NCBI GenBank assembly: GCA_900551385.1
Contig: URVS01000025.1
Span: forward strand, 1-11,450
DNA: 11,450 bases
Origin: an uncultured Mollicutes bacterium
GTDB taxonomy: Bacteria > Bacillota_I > Bacilli_A > RFN20 > CAG-449
Direction: 5' to 3'
Shown: positions 1 to 7,683 of the stretch, in pieces
How the letters are laid out: each line of letters starts with the position of its first letter
Position numbering within the stretch: the stretch's first letter is position 1
Notes under the pieces: generated by a model
Database searches by the model: none
What the model was told of the DNA's origin: nothing
The model's input: the letters and a program-made list of their open reading frames with translations, nothing else
Program-made: the position numbers and the translations under genes

Positions 1-179
1 AATACTCCAAATTCACCTGTAATATGTTCAATATTCTTATTTATCAAGATGCCATACCAAACCTGTGAACAATCAATCCATTGTGGATAATGAAACAAAT
101 GTAAACTTAACATCATTAACACCGCTATACCTTGAACGAAAGCAGTCTTTTTACTATCAAAATCAATATCTATTCTCAT
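1..179 (-). CDS. third acyltransferase-3 family protein, N-terminal fragment (continues past left edge)
   Basis: The frame starting at 179 is open to the window edge and gives 59 residues. After a polar lead (MRIDIDFDSKK) comes FVQGIAVLMMLSLHLFHYP (14-31). This is the acyltransferase-3 first-helix pattern in which Lys/Gln-Gly-Ile-Ala leads to a His (His27) at the membrane face. A GGGAG six bases upstream of the second of two adjacent ATGs (179) favours that start over the ATG at 182, which would have only three bases of spacing. The 76 bases between it and the previous acyltransferase are almost pure A and T and show no clear promoter. It extends the acyltransferase block to at least three members. 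The family call rests on the N-terminus alone. Confidence 0.7.
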   Translation of the reverse strand, partial: MRIDIDFDSKKTAFVQGIAVLMMLSLHLFHYPQWIDCSQVWYGILINKNIEHITGEFGV

Positions 180-255
180 CATTATCTCCCATTGCTTCTG
201 CATATTAATCACTAAATAACATTTAGATATAAAATAACTTAAAAATTAAATATTT

Positions 256-1347
256 TTAATTAAATAACTTATAATACCTTTTATCTAAAAATCCACATAT
301 TTTTTTTACAGGCATACTATTAATAAATATACTCTCCATACATCTTTTTCTTATAATTTCTAAAATCATTACTATAATAAATAATACTACTACAATCGTA
401 AGTGTATATAAAATATAAAACTCACTATTAATTAAGCTATTAACTTTAAAGATTTTATTCCATAATATATCATACCATCCCGGTACTTGATGAAATATAT
501 ATACAGCAAATGTAGATGCACTTATATAGTTAATTACTTTATTTTTAAATGATTTAAAATTTAAAACAGCCAAAAATAAAAATATTGAAATTATAAACGC
601 TGGCACTGATTTAAAATCAAATAAGCATTGTGCCAATAGTCTATGTGTAATTTTTAAAATTTTATAATTAGATATATAACTATTCATTTCATTCAAAAAC
701 ATAACACCACTTGCCAATAAAAAATACATCACAAATGCTGATAGTATTAGTTTTTTAGAATTAAATTTTTTATATTCACAATTTTTTTTCAAATAATACA
801 CTACAAAATAAATAAAGAAAAACCACGTAATATTACATAATGTAGTGTCTTGAAAAGGTGATAAAGTTGAATATACAGAAATAAATATAAACTGTAAAAT
901 ACAGAATAATTTTAATTTATTAGCAGTTAATAATTTACATATTTCATTTAAAAGTGGTGCAAAAATCAAAAGAATAATGTAAATACTTGCAAACCATAAT
1001 CTCTTTCCAAAAACAGGAAATAAACATAATATCACATTTTGAAGATTATTAAAATGAGGACATAAAACAAAAATAACTACTTCTATTGTAATTGAATAAA
1101 CAAATACCTCTGCCCATAACTTAACGATTCTTATAGAGTTAAACTCTTTATCAATCATAAACCAAATCCCTATAAACAAAAATAAGTTAACCGATATTCT
1201 ACCTAAATTTCCTAAATAATTCACAAAAAATCTATTCAGCATTAAATCAGAGGCAACATCTCCTGACTGCGATAAAATATGTCCTAATATAATAAATATT
1301 ATAGCGACAATGCGTACAAGTTCAAATCTACTGTCTCTAACTTTCAT
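256..1347 (-). CDS. second acyltransferase-3 family membrane protein
   Basis: 363-residue polytopic membrane protein of the acyltransferase-3 family, predicted to O-acylate the polysaccharide. The N-terminal motif is RFELVRIVAIIFIILGH (7-23), with Arg12 and His23. Glu9 replaces the Asp commonly found before the first helix. About ten hydrophobic segments follow, and the conserved late helix reads STFAVYIFHQVPGW. No SGNH domain is present. The start is set at the ATG at 1347, which has AAAGGA seven bases upstream and puts the motif at the usual distance from the N-terminus. The in-frame ATG at 1365 has no ribosome site. The overall layout resembles the acyltransferase at 1932-3011, but the sequences are clearly different, so the two probably modify different positions or sugars. 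Confidence 0.9.
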   Translation of the reverse strand: MKVRDSRFELVRIVAIIFIILGHILSQSGDVASDLMLNRFFVNYLGNLGRISVNLFLFIGIWFMIDKEFNSIRIVKLWAEVFVYSITIEVVIFVLCPHFNNLQNVILCLFPVFGKRLWFASIYIILLIFAPLLNEICKLLTANKLKLFCILQFIFISVYSTLSPFQDTTLCNITWFFFIYFVVYYLKKNCEYKKFNSKKLILSAFVMYFLLASGVMFLNEMNSYISNYKILKITHRLLAQCLFDFKSVPAFIISIFLFLAVLNFKSFKNKVINYISASTFAVYIFHQVPGWYDILWNKIFKVNSLINSEFYILYTLTIVVVLFIIVMILEIIRKRCMESIFINSMPVKKICGFLDKRYYKLFN

Positions 1348-1354
1348 AATCCAA

Positions 1355-1360
1355 TCCTTT
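1355..1360 (-). promoter_or_regulatory. ribosome binding site deciding the acyltransferase start at 1347
   Basis: Coding-strand AAAGGA seven bases before the ATG at 1347, located between that ATG and the alternative ATG at 1365. It can only serve the downstream start. Confidence 0.65.
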
Positions 1361-1420
1361 ACCATGCATTAAAAATAAAACTATAATCAATAGCAATTAC
1401 CATTTAAACAAAAACATATT

Positions 1421-1891
1421 CTACCAACTTACACACATTTCTATTCCCGTATATTTTCCAATTATAGGGTGCTCTGAGTCTAATGTTTCCATTATAGAAT
1501 ATCTGCCGTCACTAGTAACTTCTAAAAATAATGTAGAACCATATTGGACTGACACACTGGATGATAACTGAATGGTATTTTTTAAATCTTTCTCTAAATA
1601 CCTATACATTATTTCATGATTTTTCTTAATATCATCTAATGATAACTCTCCCGATGCTCCCAACCAAAAAATAATCCGCTCTCTTTTAGACAATTTAATA
1701 TCAATATAATCATTAACTTCATCTTCTTTTACAACTTCTTGTAAAACACTTTTTATATCACTTAACTTTTGTATATCTTCTTGCTCTCTTTTAATTTCAT
1801 TGTTTTTTATTATACTGTTTATTGCAAAAGTGCTTGTTAAACCCAAAATTGTTATAATACTTATAAAAATTAATACATGTATTTTATTCAT
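1421..1891 (-). CDS. uncharacterised membrane-anchored or secreted small protein
   Basis: 156 residues; I do not recognise a family. Residues 4-27 form one hydrophobic segment (start MNKIH, then LIFISIITILGLTSTFA), with no lipobox. TFA at 21-23 could be a signal peptidase I site, but retention as an anchor is equally possible. Residues 30-60 are charged and look helical or coiled-coil-like (NNEIKREQEDIQKL). The rest is a compact-looking mixed domain with the stretches RERIIFWLGASGEL (70-83), YRYLEKDLKN (96-105) and LFLEVTSDGRYS (121-132), a lone Cys153 and a C-terminal Trp. Expression is well supported: AGAGGAG lies ten bases before the ATG, codon use matches the neighbours, and the gene sits in the same operon between two acyltransferase genes (40 and 73 bases away). 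Its extracytoplasmic placement suggests it acts on or with the exported polymer or an acyltransferase, but no function can be assigned. Confidence 0.85.
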   Translation of the reverse strand: MNKIHVLIFISIITILGLTSTFAINSIIKNNEIKREQEDIQKLSDIKSVLQEVVKEDEVNDYIDIKLSKRERIIFWLGASGELSLDDIKKNHEIMYRYLEKDLKNTIQLSSSVSVQYGSTLFLEVTSDGRYSIMETLDSEHPIIGKYTGIEMCVSW

Positions 1892-1931
1892 CTAATCTAT
1901 ACTCCTCTTTTACAATTATATGCACTCACAA

Positions 1932-3011
1932 TTAAAGCTTTATAATTCTGCAAATACTGTTGAATGCAATATTAACCATATTTTCAACTCTACTTATAAT
2001 TCTTTTTATATTAATTATTTTAAATAAAAATCTTCTCCACCAATCTAACGCATCTAATAAAATAAAAATAACTGCAACTATTATTAAATCTGCAAATAAT
2101 AACTCTATTGTATTTAATCGTAGCAGATTAACAAATGAATTTTTCCAAAAATTTTGCCATATCAATGGATGTACATGAATTAAATATACACTAAATGAAC
2201 CTTCTGCAAAAAAAGTTATTATTTTTATTCTATTGATTTTCAATTGTTTGAAATACAACAATAAATATATAGAGGCAAACACTACAAATGGACTTGTATA
2301 TATAAACCATATATTCCCGCCGTCCGTGTTACCATTTAAATAACAAAATATTATTTTTATAGCAAATGAAATTAATGAGAATACTATATAATTTAATATA
2401 CATTTACTTCTGCTTTTTACAATATCGCATCTTTTTATATAAGCTCCAATCATATACATGTACATAAACCATATAAAACTACAACCATTATTAGTAAAAA
2501 ATAAATCAATATCAACAACCGTTGGAATCACTGATAAAATTATTCCAAAGACTATTACAACTTTTTTAAAATTATCAATATCAATTATTTCTATTATTTT
2601 ATTCAATAATGGAATAGAAAAAAACAATGCAAAATATTGAGTAAAATACCAGTATTGAAAGCTACTAACCGGTATAATCATAAAAACAAATTGCTTTAAT
2701 CCAACAAAGTCAGGATACACTGCATATACAATAACTGTGATCAAAACCGTATAATATACTACCTGTAACCACAAATTAATAAGCCTACTCATTCTAAAAA
2801 TAATTTTATAACATACATATCCCGTTATCATTGCATAGCAATTAACACTGACCAAACAGAAAGCTTTAATTAAATGAGCAACTAAAAAATTGGTACTCAT
2901 AAACTCTGTATTACTTATTATTCCTCCATATGTATATGAGTGCATAATCATTATTAATAGCATAGATACTATTCTTAATGTATCTATGCCATAATTTCTC
3001 TTATTTTCCAT
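1932..3011 (-). CDS. acyltransferase-3 family membrane protein (probable polysaccharide O-acetyltransferase)
   Basis: 359-residue integral membrane protein of the acyltransferase-3 family (OafA/OatA/WecH type), which moves an acyl group, usually acetyl from acetyl-CoA, to a sugar hydroxyl. The N-terminus has the diagnostic YGIDTLRIVSMLLIMIMH (7-24), with Arg13 and the catalytic-site His24. About ten hydrophobic segments follow, and near the C-terminus lies GSFSVYLIHVHPLI, the family's last conserved helix. At 359 residues it contains only the membrane domain and lacks the SGNH esterase domain fused in OatA and OafA. The ATG is two bases after the wzx stop, and GAGGA seven bases upstream overlaps the end of wzx, so coupling is likely. 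The acceptor is presumably the repeat unit made by the upstream genes; that is inference from position. Confidence 0.9.
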   Translation of the reverse strand: MENKRNYGIDTLRIVSMLLIMIMHSYTYGGIISNTEFMSTNFLVAHLIKAFCLVSVNCYAMITGYVCYKIIFRMSRLINLWLQVVYYTVLITVIVYAVYPDFVGLKQFVFMIIPVSSFQYWYFTQYFALFFSIPLLNKIIEIIDIDNFKKVVIVFGIILSVIPTVVDIDLFFTNNGCSFIWFMYMYMIGAYIKRCDIVKSRSKCILNYIVFSLISFAIKIIFCYLNGNTDGGNIWFIYTSPFVVFASIYLLLYFKQLKINRIKIITFFAEGSFSVYLIHVHPLIWQNFWKNSFVNLLRLNTIELLFADLIIVAVIFILLDALDWWRRFLFKIINIKRIISRVENMVNIAFNSICRIIKL

Positions 3012-3013
3012 TA

Positions 3014-4405
3014 CTATTTCCTCTTATTGAGTATTTCAACTATAATTTCTTTTTCCTTTATAAAAACATAAACGAAAAATAATATTGCTCCCCCCCATCT
3101 AATATACCACATTTTTTCAAATACATAAAAACATACTACACCGATTGCAATAAGCAATATTGGTTTTATAAATAATTTTATATCAAATAAATCTTTTTCT
3201 ATCTGTTTCGCACTAATATAATGCAGTATAAATGAAATTAAATAAGAACCTAACGTTGTAAATGCTGCTGCTACATATCCGTATCTTGGAATAAATATAT
3301 AATTCAACACTAAATTCATTACTGCAGCAATCATTGTATTAATTGCTATTGTTCTTGTTTTTTTATAATAATGTTCAATATTTACATAAAGCGAATATGC
3401 ATATATTACATAATTAGCCAATACAATTGGAGGGATTATAATACTACCAACCATATATTCCTTTGTAGCTAATATTTTTAATACCTCCTCAGCAAATAAC
3501 AAAATAAACACCATTGCATAAGTCATTATATTCATATACAATTTAGCTTTTTCATTAATCTGCTCTATATCTCTTTCTTTTAGTCTTAATACAAACCATG
3601 GTATCCATACACCTTCAATTGATGAAATAATAACCGATGCTATCATACTAAAATTATATATTAAACTATATATTCCGGTTTGAGCTGCTCCTGCATAGCT
3701 CGTTATCATTATTCTATCTGATTGTGATAAAATATTTAGAGATATACTATGTAATATTAATGGAAGCGAAATAGCTAATGCATATTTGCAATATTCTTTA
3801 TTTAATCTTACCCCACCGTTACGATAGACACCAATTATAATAAATAGTGCAATTATAACCGTAATCAATGCTGTTGGAACTATTTTACCCAAATACAAAT
3901 TATTTTTCATTATAAAAACAATTAAAATGACTGATACTACTGTTGATAAAAAATTAGGTAAAATTAATATCAATGTTCTAAGTTTATACCTATACTTCAT
4001 CATCAGATACATACTATAATCTTCTATAATTGCGGTAAATAAGCTCTGTGCCAAACATAATATAACTATACCAATATTTGTATTAATTCTTATAAAAACA
4101 CACACCGATAGAATTAATACTGATAAAAACATTCCTACAATCAAGGTCAAACTGATAATAGAGGATAAAAAATCATCAATCTTTTCTTTAAAATCTACAA
4201 AAGCAACTCTTATACTATTTTGTAATGACATCCCTAGTATCATTGATAGTATTCCTACCCATGAAGAAAATGTATTAATAATACCATAATCATATGCCGT
4301 TAAAATTCTTGTATATATTATTATTGTTAAAAATGCAATCCCCTTATTAAACAAATTACCTACCAGATAATATGTTCCCGTTTTTGCATAATCTTTACTT
4401 TTCAT
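3014..4405 (-). CDS. wzx: Wzx-type flippase (polysaccharide biosynthesis protein, MOP superfamily)
   Basis: 463-residue membrane protein of the polysaccharide transporter family, which flips the undecaprenyl-linked repeat unit across the cytoplasmic membrane. Hydrophobic segments cover almost the whole length (about 12 to 14). The N-terminus has the family pattern TGTYYLVGNLFNKG and then YTRILTAYDYGI (31-42). SDRIMI and the later RYGYVAAAFTT are also typical of Wzx. Two in-frame ATGs exist. The one at 4432 lies inside the DUF115 gene with AGAGG directly touching it. The one at 4405 gives the usual family start and has AAGGAG 13 bases upstream, a long but possible spacing. I prefer 4405 with moderate confidence. 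The stop TAG is two bases before the next gene's ATG. A G7 run near the 3' end is described separately. Confidence 0.92.
   Translation of the reverse strand: MKSKDYAKTGTYYLVGNLFNKGIAFLTIIIYTRILTAYDYGIINTFSSWVGILSMILGMSLQNSIRVAFVDFKEKIDDFLSSIISLTLIVGMFLSVLILSVCVFIRINTNIGIVILCLAQSLFTAIIEDYSMYLMMKYRYKLRTLILILPNFLSTVVSVILIVFIMKNNLYLGKIVPTALITVIIALFIIIGVYRNGGVRLNKEYCKYALAISLPLILHSISLNILSQSDRIMITSYAGAAQTGIYSLIYNFSMIASVIISSIEGVWIPWFVLRLKERDIEQINEKAKLYMNIMTYAMVFILLFAEEVLKILATKEYMVGSIIIPPIVLANYVIYAYSLYVNIEHYYKKTRTIAINTMIAAVMNLVLNYIFIPRYGYVAAAFTTLGSYLISFILHYISAKQIEKDLFDIKLFIKPILLIAIGVVCFYVFEKMWYIRWGGAILFFVYVFIKEKEIIVEILNKRK
3090..3096 (-). repeat. G7 homopolymer inside wzx
   Basis: Seven C on the plus strand, so seven G in the coding strand, read in frame as TGG GGG GGA (Trp437, Gly438, Gly439). 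It is the longest G/C run I noticed in a window otherwise dominated by A and T runs. A one-base change would replace the last 24 or so residues of Wzx, including the end of its final hydrophobic segment. The frame is intact in this copy. Confidence 0.75.
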
Positions 4406-4409
4406 ATTT

Positions 4410-5246
4410 TTATCTTTTCTCCTTGAGAACATCCTCTAAATTTTTTCGTTTAAAAACTTCTAACATTCCTCCTCTTGTACAGTTATATATCTTTAATCCA
4501 TTATGTTTATCTATATACTGCTTTGCCGCCTTAAAACCTGCTGTCATTCTCATTTCTAATTCTCCCGGTACTTCCACAAAATGCCCATGATCAATAAATC
4601 TCTTTCTCTCTTGCTTGTAATTACAATCCACACCCAATAAATAGATTTCATTAAACCCCATATACGCCGCTAACTGAATCATAATATATGTTACAGTATT
4701 ACTATCATATAATAATCTACTTGCATTATTGCTAAATCTAGCTGTATAAATATTCTTATATAAAGTTTCATACCAATGATAATATTTATCAATAGGTAGT
4801 ACATTCCAATCTTTTTTTCTGTTTTCACTTTTATCTATTTTCTTAGATACAAAAACATTATTATTTCTTATTAAATCTGTTGAATCCTTTAATTTTTGAT
4901 AAACATCATAATCTACAACTCCAAAATATGTTGGTCTAAAATCTGTTTTATCGTATGATAAACATATTGAATTAACGCCGAATGTTATTTCATTCTTTAT
5001 CTTATCTAAATCTTCATATGTTAAAGATGGTCCTGTCGCTACAATAAAGCACCGTTCTCCTGCATGAATATTTTTAAATTTTCTAATATTTTTGTATCTT
5101 TTATTTCCAATCCCAATAACTCTTATGTAAGAAGAAATTTCCTTTGCAAACCATATCATTTTATATTGTACATATCTTATCAATAATAATATCTTATATA
5201 AAGCTTTATTATTATGTACAATCTTTTTTAATTTTTCTTTCGACAT
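4410..5246 (-). CDS. DUF115 / MptE-like domain protein in a polysaccharide locus
   Basis: 278-residue protein resembling the DUF115 family (Pfam MptE-like, named after archaeal 6-hydroxymethylpterin diphosphokinase; also part of the Campylobacter and Helicobacter Maf flagellin-modification proteins). Seen here: a basic N-terminal region (1-60), the nucleotide-binding-like loop FIVATGPSL (67-75), FGVNSI (89-94), YFGVVD (107-112), IYLLGVDC (201-208) and the C-terminal NCTRGGMLEVF (255-265). The GPSL loop is also shared with GT42 sialyltransferase-like folds. In a capsule operon a pterin role is improbable. I infer transfer of a glycosyl, phosphoryl or CMP-activated group onto the polymer, but the substrate is not visible. 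A strong GAGGTGA site sits four bases before the ATG, in a 65-base gap after the GT8. The stop lies four bases before the preferred wzx start. Confidence 0.82.
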   Translation of the reverse strand: MSKEKLKKIVHNNKALYKILLLIRYVQYKMIWFAKEISSYIRVIGIGNKRYKNIRKFKNIHAGERCFIVATGPSLTYEDLDKIKNEITFGVNSICLSYDKTDFRPTYFGVVDYDVYQKLKDSTDLIRNNNVFVSKKIDKSENRKKDWNVLPIDKYYHWYETLYKNIYTARFSNNASRLLYDSNTVTYIMIQLAAYMGFNEIYLLGVDCNYKQERKRFIDHGHFVEVPGELEMRMTAGFKAAKQYIDKHNGLKIYNCTRGGMLEVFKRKNLEDVLKEKR

Positions 5247-5311
5247 AAACTCACCTCATATAATACTTGCCAACCAAATAACTTATAATAAATCGCATTA
5301 TTTTTAATGTT

Positions 5312-6238
5312 CTATCGTAAACCAATTTTTATTAATATTTTAATTAATTGTTTTTTTATAAAGAACCAAAATTTTCTTAAAGGCTTTACGAATATATTTA
5401 ATACTAAAACATTTTTCATGTTTTTTTCATATGGCGTTTCTTTAGTATATTTATAATACAATCTGTTTAATTCACCTATATATCCTATATTCCATGGTTT
5501 ATCAAATTGAGCTCCTGCAAAATGAATAATAACAGCATTATCTGTTTTTTCTTTATAATCTAACTCTTTTTTAAATAATGTTGGAATAAAATTATATTTA
5601 CATACATCTACATATTCAATATAATTATAATACATTGCATTTATTACATCCTGATCCTCATGTTTTATTACAGAGTTATTGTCTGATAAATATTGCAAGA
5701 TATCTCGTATTCTTACAATATTTCTAAAATTTTGAACATTAATTAAAAGTACTCCTGAATTAATATACTTTTTATCCCTCGGAATATTAAGTCTTGTATA
5801 TCTATCTAATTCTATATCTTTACTAACTTTATCAATACATCCTACAAATACTGTTTCTTTTTTAAAATTGTAGTTATATAATTTATCAATTGATTCTTTC
5901 ACTATTAAATCAACATCCAAATATAAAATTCTTTTTATATTATTGTCTTTTATTAATTCTGACAATAGCAATCTATAATAGGCTTCTTTTGTAACATGTG
6001 TATTTATCACTGCATCTTTAAAATAATTATCTTTAACTACACATGGTATAAATTTCACTACTCTTTTTTTATTATATTTATCACATATATTTCTAATATC
6101 CTGTATATCATCTGCATTCAAAGATGAATGAAAGAGATAAATATTAAAATCATTATTAATATTACTTTGAAATAAAGAATTCAACATAATACAAGCTTGA
6201 GATACATATTTTTCATTTGCACTAATTAAAATATTCAT
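5312..6238 (-). CDS. GT8 family glycosyltransferase, intact
   Basis: 308-residue GT-A glycosyltransferase of family GT8 (LgtC/GspA-like), typically a retaining galactosyl- or glucosyltransferase using a UDP-sugar and a divalent metal. Order of features: first strand MNILISAN; IYLFHSS strand; the donor-site stretch with EAYYRLLLSEL (85-95); the DVD metal motif at 108-110 in RILYLDVDLIV; YINSGVLLIN (158-167); HEDQDVIN (193-200); and the C-terminal HFAGAQFDKPW (239-249) that carries the metal-binding His and the KPW element. The last 40 residues are hydrophobic and basic and probably hold the enzyme on the membrane. AAGGGA lies four to five bases before the ATG. It is paralogous in architecture to the broken GT8 at 9858-10822 but clearly diverged, so a recent duplication is unlikely. 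The linkage made is unknown. Confidence 0.95.
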   Translation of the reverse strand: MNILISANEKYVSQACIMLNSLFQSNINNDFNIYLFHSSLNADDIQDIRNICDKYNKKRVVKFIPCVVKDNYFKDAVINTHVTKEAYYRLLLSELIKDNNIKRILYLDVDLIVKESIDKLYNYNFKKETVFVGCIDKVSKDIELDRYTRLNIPRDKKYINSGVLLINVQNFRNIVRIRDILQYLSDNNSVIKHEDQDVINAMYYNYIEYVDVCKYNFIPTLFKKELDYKEKTDNAVIIHFAGAQFDKPWNIGYIGELNRLYYKYTKETPYEKNMKNVLVLNIFVKPLRKFWFFIKKQLIKILIKIGLR

Positions 6239-6282
6239 AATTTCCCTTTCTTACTCTCTTTAAATCAAACCATATACTATAT

Positions 6283-7683
6283 CTAACCGTATATTTTTAA
6301 ATTATTTTTCTTATTACATATTATTTGAAAAGCAATCATAATAACGATGTTTTCAGAACTATACAATGTTGCCAACCCATGACTTACAAATATATTCATC
6401 ACACACCACATCACAATAAAAACAAAATATAGTTTATTATTCAATTCTGCAAATATTTTTTTACTATAAAACAAGAATTTAATCCATGTATATACTCCAA
6501 CTATCCCAATACTTGCAAGTATTGTACTAAATGAACCATGTGAATTTGTCGCATTAATACCTATCCCTAATAACGGTCTTTTTAGTAATAGTTTTAATGT
6601 TCTAATACTACTTACCATTCTTACTCTGCTTGAAGCATATGGAATTAAACGAACATCTATATTACTAAATATATATTTCAAGTTTTCCTGTATATCAACT
6701 ATTCTGCTACCATAATAGGAGCTACTGTATGTATCATCTAGTGTAGATGATAAAATAACTGCCAATACTACAATACCAATTAATTCAATTATATATAATA
6801 TTTTTCTTTTTTTATTATTTTCATCTAATAATCTATATAATATATACATGCCAATTAAAAAACCTATAAATAATACCGAACTAAATGACATAGTTAAAGC
6901 AATCAACCCTAACGTAAATAAAACCCATATCTTATATGTGCCTTTAATAATATTAAGCCCAATAAAAACTAATGCTGTAACATATAACGCATATGCAAAA
7001 TGTGCTGATTCGGAACTTAACCCCGATAATTTATAAAATCCACCTCTGAGTTCCATTTGAAGTAACCCAGTTGAACTCTTTCCAAAAATACCATCTATCA
7101 TATTTACAGTATTTATTTTAATTACATTCTTTAATACAAACTCTACAATTCCATATAGTACAATTATTTTACACCAATCCCCAGTTTTGTATAGCAAAGT
7201 GATATAATCTTTTTCTTTAAATAGTGATATAACACATATTAAAATTATAATAAATACTCCCACCTGCACTAATGACTCTATATTATTAGACGATAATTGC
7301 GGATAATTCATTACTGCCTTTCTTCTCCAATAATCATCCCATAACACATCCCCTGTAATAATCATTTCCTTCAATGGTCTTATGAATAAAAAAAGTAATC
7401 CTAAAACTATTGTGAAAAAAAAAGCAATACCATTCATCAATATCTTCTTATGCACACTTTTGTTTTTTATCAATAATATTATAGAGAACATTATTAATAT
7501 TATTTCAAGAAACCATACAAATCTTACACTTGTATTACCTAATTTAATAAAATATCCTACTTCTATATGCATATATGTGAATATAAATATTGCCATAATA
7601 TTTATATATATTTCTTTTAAGCTTTTATTTGTAAAAATAATATATAAAATTATACCGATTAATACATAAGCAAATATACTCAT
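6283..7683 (-). CDS. wzy: Wzy-type repeat-unit polymerase / O-antigen ligase family membrane protein
   Basis: 466-residue polytopic membrane protein with about a dozen hydrophobic segments spread over its length. It would join flipped repeat units outside the membrane. Family marks are GLSSESAHFAYAL (221-233) before a block of membrane helices, and a long extracytoplasmic loop (about 312-380) that ends in KRPLLGIGIN followed by SHGSF, the arrangement of the Wzy_C/RfaL superfamily. Such proteins are poorly conserved, so the call rests on topology, these motifs and position between glycosyltransferases and wzx. The alternatives are an O-antigen ligase (WaaL-like) or a teichuronic-acid-type polymerase. 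The ATG overlaps the stop of the preceding GT4 as ATGA, and the nearest GGAG is 13 bases upstream, so translation is probably coupled. A GT8 gene follows after 44 bases. Confidence 0.85.
   Translation of the reverse strand: MSIFAYVLIGIILYIIFTNKSLKEIYINIMAIFIFTYMHIEVGYFIKLGNTSVRFVWFLEIILIMFSIILLIKNKSVHKKILMNGIAFFFTIVLGLLFLFIRPLKEMIITGDVLWDDYWRRKAVMNYPQLSSNNIESLVQVGVFIIILICVISLFKEKDYITLLYKTGDWCKIIVLYGIVEFVLKNVIKINTVNMIDGIFGKSSTGLLQMELRGGFYKLSGLSSESAHFAYALYVTALVFIGLNIIKGTYKIWVLFTLGLIALTMSFSSVLFIGFLIGMYILYRLLDENNKKRKILYIIELIGIVVLAVILSSTLDDTYSSSYYGSRIVDIQENLKYIFSNIDVRLIPYASSRVRMVSSIRTLKLLLKRPLLGIGINATNSHGSFSTILASIGIVGVYTWIKFLFYSKKIFAELNNKLYFVFIVMWCVMNIFVSHGLATLYSSENIVIMIAFQIICNKKNNLKIYG

Noticed and set aside
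239..259. Inverted repeat of 8 bases with a 5-base loop in the gap left of 256, considered as a terminator
   Set aside because: It is made only of A and T, overlaps the stop codon of the acyltransferase and would form a very weak stem. Such repeats are expected by chance in DNA this AT-rich.
782..789. T8 run (A8 in the coding strand) in the second acyltransferase gene as another frameshift site
   Set aside because: The reading frame passes through it intact (Lys-Lys-Asn) and the protein is full length, so there is no evidence of switching here. A and T runs of this size are common in the window.
1960..2178. Plus-strand open frame of 72 codons opposite the acyltransferase gene
   Set aside because: It is antisense to the 3' part of a conserved gene, with no recognisable motif. 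Similar short plus-strand frames elsewhere in the window were dismissed for the same reason.
5247..5311. The 65-base gap before the DUF115 gene as an internal promoter or terminator
   Set aside because: There is a short ATAAT/ATTAT inverted repeat and some TATTAT-like words, but no paired -35 and -10 at a usable spacing and no GC-rich stem with a T run. Only the ribosome site is convincing.
7415..7423. A9 run on the plus strand within wzy as a contingency tract
   Set aside because: The wzy frame is open and full length across it, and it codes for ordinary Phe residues of a membrane helix. Nothing beyond base composition suggests a special role.
7382..7669. Plus-strand open frame of 95 codons opposite wzy
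   Set aside because: It lies wholly antisense to a well-supported membrane protein gene. Its Ile/Asn/Lys-rich composition is what the complement of hydrophobic codons gives, and it has no family motif.
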